6,441 nucleotides of DNA from CAZVXI01 sp964631295 (GTDB lineage: Bacteria; Planctomycetota; Phycisphaerae; Phycisphaerales; SM1A02): NCBI GenBank assembly GCA_964631295.1, contig CAZVXI010000175.1, positions 1-6,441 on the forward strand, read 5' to 3'. The translations under genes were made by a program, and so were the position numbers. Positions 6,167 to 6,441 of this stretch are shown one piece after another (the first letter of the stretch is position 1; the number at the start of each line of letters is the position of its first letter). The notes under the pieces are model-generated. The model worked only from the letters and a program-made list of their open reading frames with translations. It was not told the origin of the DNA and made no database searches.

Positions 6167-6405
6167 GCTTGCGAAAGCGAGCGTGTGATCGAGTGCGTGT
6201 CAGCCTGACAGCCGACCTTGGGTGCCATCCTTCGGGTCGGTTGAAGAGCCGAGTTTTCTCGGCGATGTTCGCAGGTTCGGTTGGGACCTCCACGTGGCTC
6301 GCTTGCGACTCACGCTCTCAACAGGAGTTGCGAACAGTTCGAGGTGATCGCCGGACATCCTCGGACAATGCGTCATCCTCGGATGACGGCCACACGATGT
6401 GTGGC
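6167..6405 (+). ncRNA. candidate noncoding RNA or structured 5' leader
   Basis: Successive potential helices cover most of this stretch. GCTTGC-GAAA-GCGAGC (6167-6182) has a GNRA tetraloop. CAGCCGACC (6209-6217) pairs with GGTCGGTTG (6235-6243) around an inner GGGT-GCC-ATCC hairpin. GCCGAG-TTTT-CTCGGC spans 6248-6263. TGTTCGCA (6266-6273) pairs with TGCGAACA (6329-6336). GTTCGAGG (6337-6344) pairs with CCTCGGAC (6359-6366). Two 7-bp hairpins follow at 6371-6388 and 6389-6405. Most of the helices are nested or adjacent rather than conflicting. RNase P, tmRNA and SRP RNA core sequences were looked for and not seen. It ends 12 nt before a possible start codon, so a leader RNA is one option. The long-range stems alone could be chance. 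Confidence 0.35.
6371..6405 (+). repeat. two back-to-back perfect 7-bp hairpins
   Basis: CGTCATC-CTCG-GATGACG (6371-6388) is followed directly by GCCACAC-GAT-GTGTGGC (6389-6405) with no nucleotide between. Neither is followed by a T-run on either strand, so neither looks like an intrinsic terminator. Confidence 0.6.
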
Positions 6406-6417
6406 TGAAATCTTGGG

Positions 6418-6441
6418 ATGACTCGCATGGACCTTCGCAAA
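6418..6441 (+). CDS. possible start of a downstream gene (partial, eight codons)
   Basis: ATG 6418 opens a frame, MTRMDLRK, that runs off the right edge; a second ATG at 6427 lies 8 nt after GGGA (6415-6418), which could be its Shine-Dalgarno. A TGA at 6406-6408 closes the frame upstream. Eight codons are too few to identify a product. Confidence 0.25.

Larger units (their letters stand above)
5940..6417 (+). other. intergenic region without a credible protein gene, rich in potential RNA structure
   Basis: No frame here shows homology-like sequence, a good start signal or the third-position G/C bias seen in the real genes. The one long frame (5854-6408) reads as low-quality Arg/Thr/Ser/Cys-rich protein and begins inside the HAF gene. 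The region instead holds a series of inverted repeats: 6000-6071, 6167-6182, 6209-6243, 6248-6263, 6266-6336, 6337-6366, 6371-6388 and 6389-6405. No T-tract terminator follows the HAF gene. Confidence 0.6.

Noticed and set aside
6274..6292. GGTTCGGTTGGGACCTCCA, resembling a tRNA T-arm with CCA end
   Set aside because: The flanks do not form the 5-bp T-stem, and no acceptor, D or anticodon arms can be placed upstream.
5854..6408. 184-codon open frame covering most of the right-hand noncoding region
   Set aside because: It begins inside the HAF gene in another frame, has no ribosome binding site, and its composition (many Arg, Thr, Ser, Cys, His) looks like translated noncoding DNA.

Overview
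The window most resembles a chromosomal segment of a moderately high-GC member of the Planctomycetota, probably a Phycisphaerae-like marine lineage. This is inferred from three things: a HAF-repeat secreted protein ending in a variant (PAP rather than PEP) C-terminal sorting tail, paired TPR-sulfotransferases, and G/C-rich third codon positions. No rRNA, tRNA, insertion sequence, CRISPR array or other mobile element was seen.

Layout. (1) Positions 1-93 hold the tail of a reading frame that enters from the left edge and is strongly hydrophobic. (2) Positions 83-1492 (+) encode L-aspartate oxidase (NadB). Every catalytic residue I can place is present, but the N-terminal FAD-binding segment is missing, because the nadB frame has stop codons at 11-13 and 44-46. 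(3) A short convergent spacer (1493-1581) carries a weak terminator-like hairpin. (4) Two tandem paralogous TPR-sulfotransferase genes lie on the minus strand (4623-3112, then 3102-1582) with only 9 nt between them, so they are probably one transcript. (5) A divergent intergenic region (4624-4835) leads into (6) a secreted protein (4836-5939, +) with a signal peptide, seven HAF-type repeats and a PEP-CTERM-like anchor. Its Shine-Dalgarno can be buried in an 11-bp helix formed with its own leader. (7) Positions 5940-6417 have no credible protein gene but many potential RNA helices: a three-way-junction-like fold at 6000-6071, a GNRA-capped hairpin at 6167-6182, and a run of stems from 6209 to 6405 that ends in two back-to-back perfect 7-bp hairpins. 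An ATG at 6418 may begin the next gene, which would make part of this region its leader.

Working together: NadB belongs to de novo NAD biosynthesis (aspartate to iminoaspartate, then quinolinate via NadA) and has no visible link to its neighbours. The sulfotransferases probably transfer sulfate from PAPS to an unknown acceptor. The secreted HAF protein is divergently transcribed from them, so a shared role at the cell surface is possible but only inferred. The points most worth a second look are the structured noncoding region on the right, the SD-masking leader, and the frame switch at the start of nadB.
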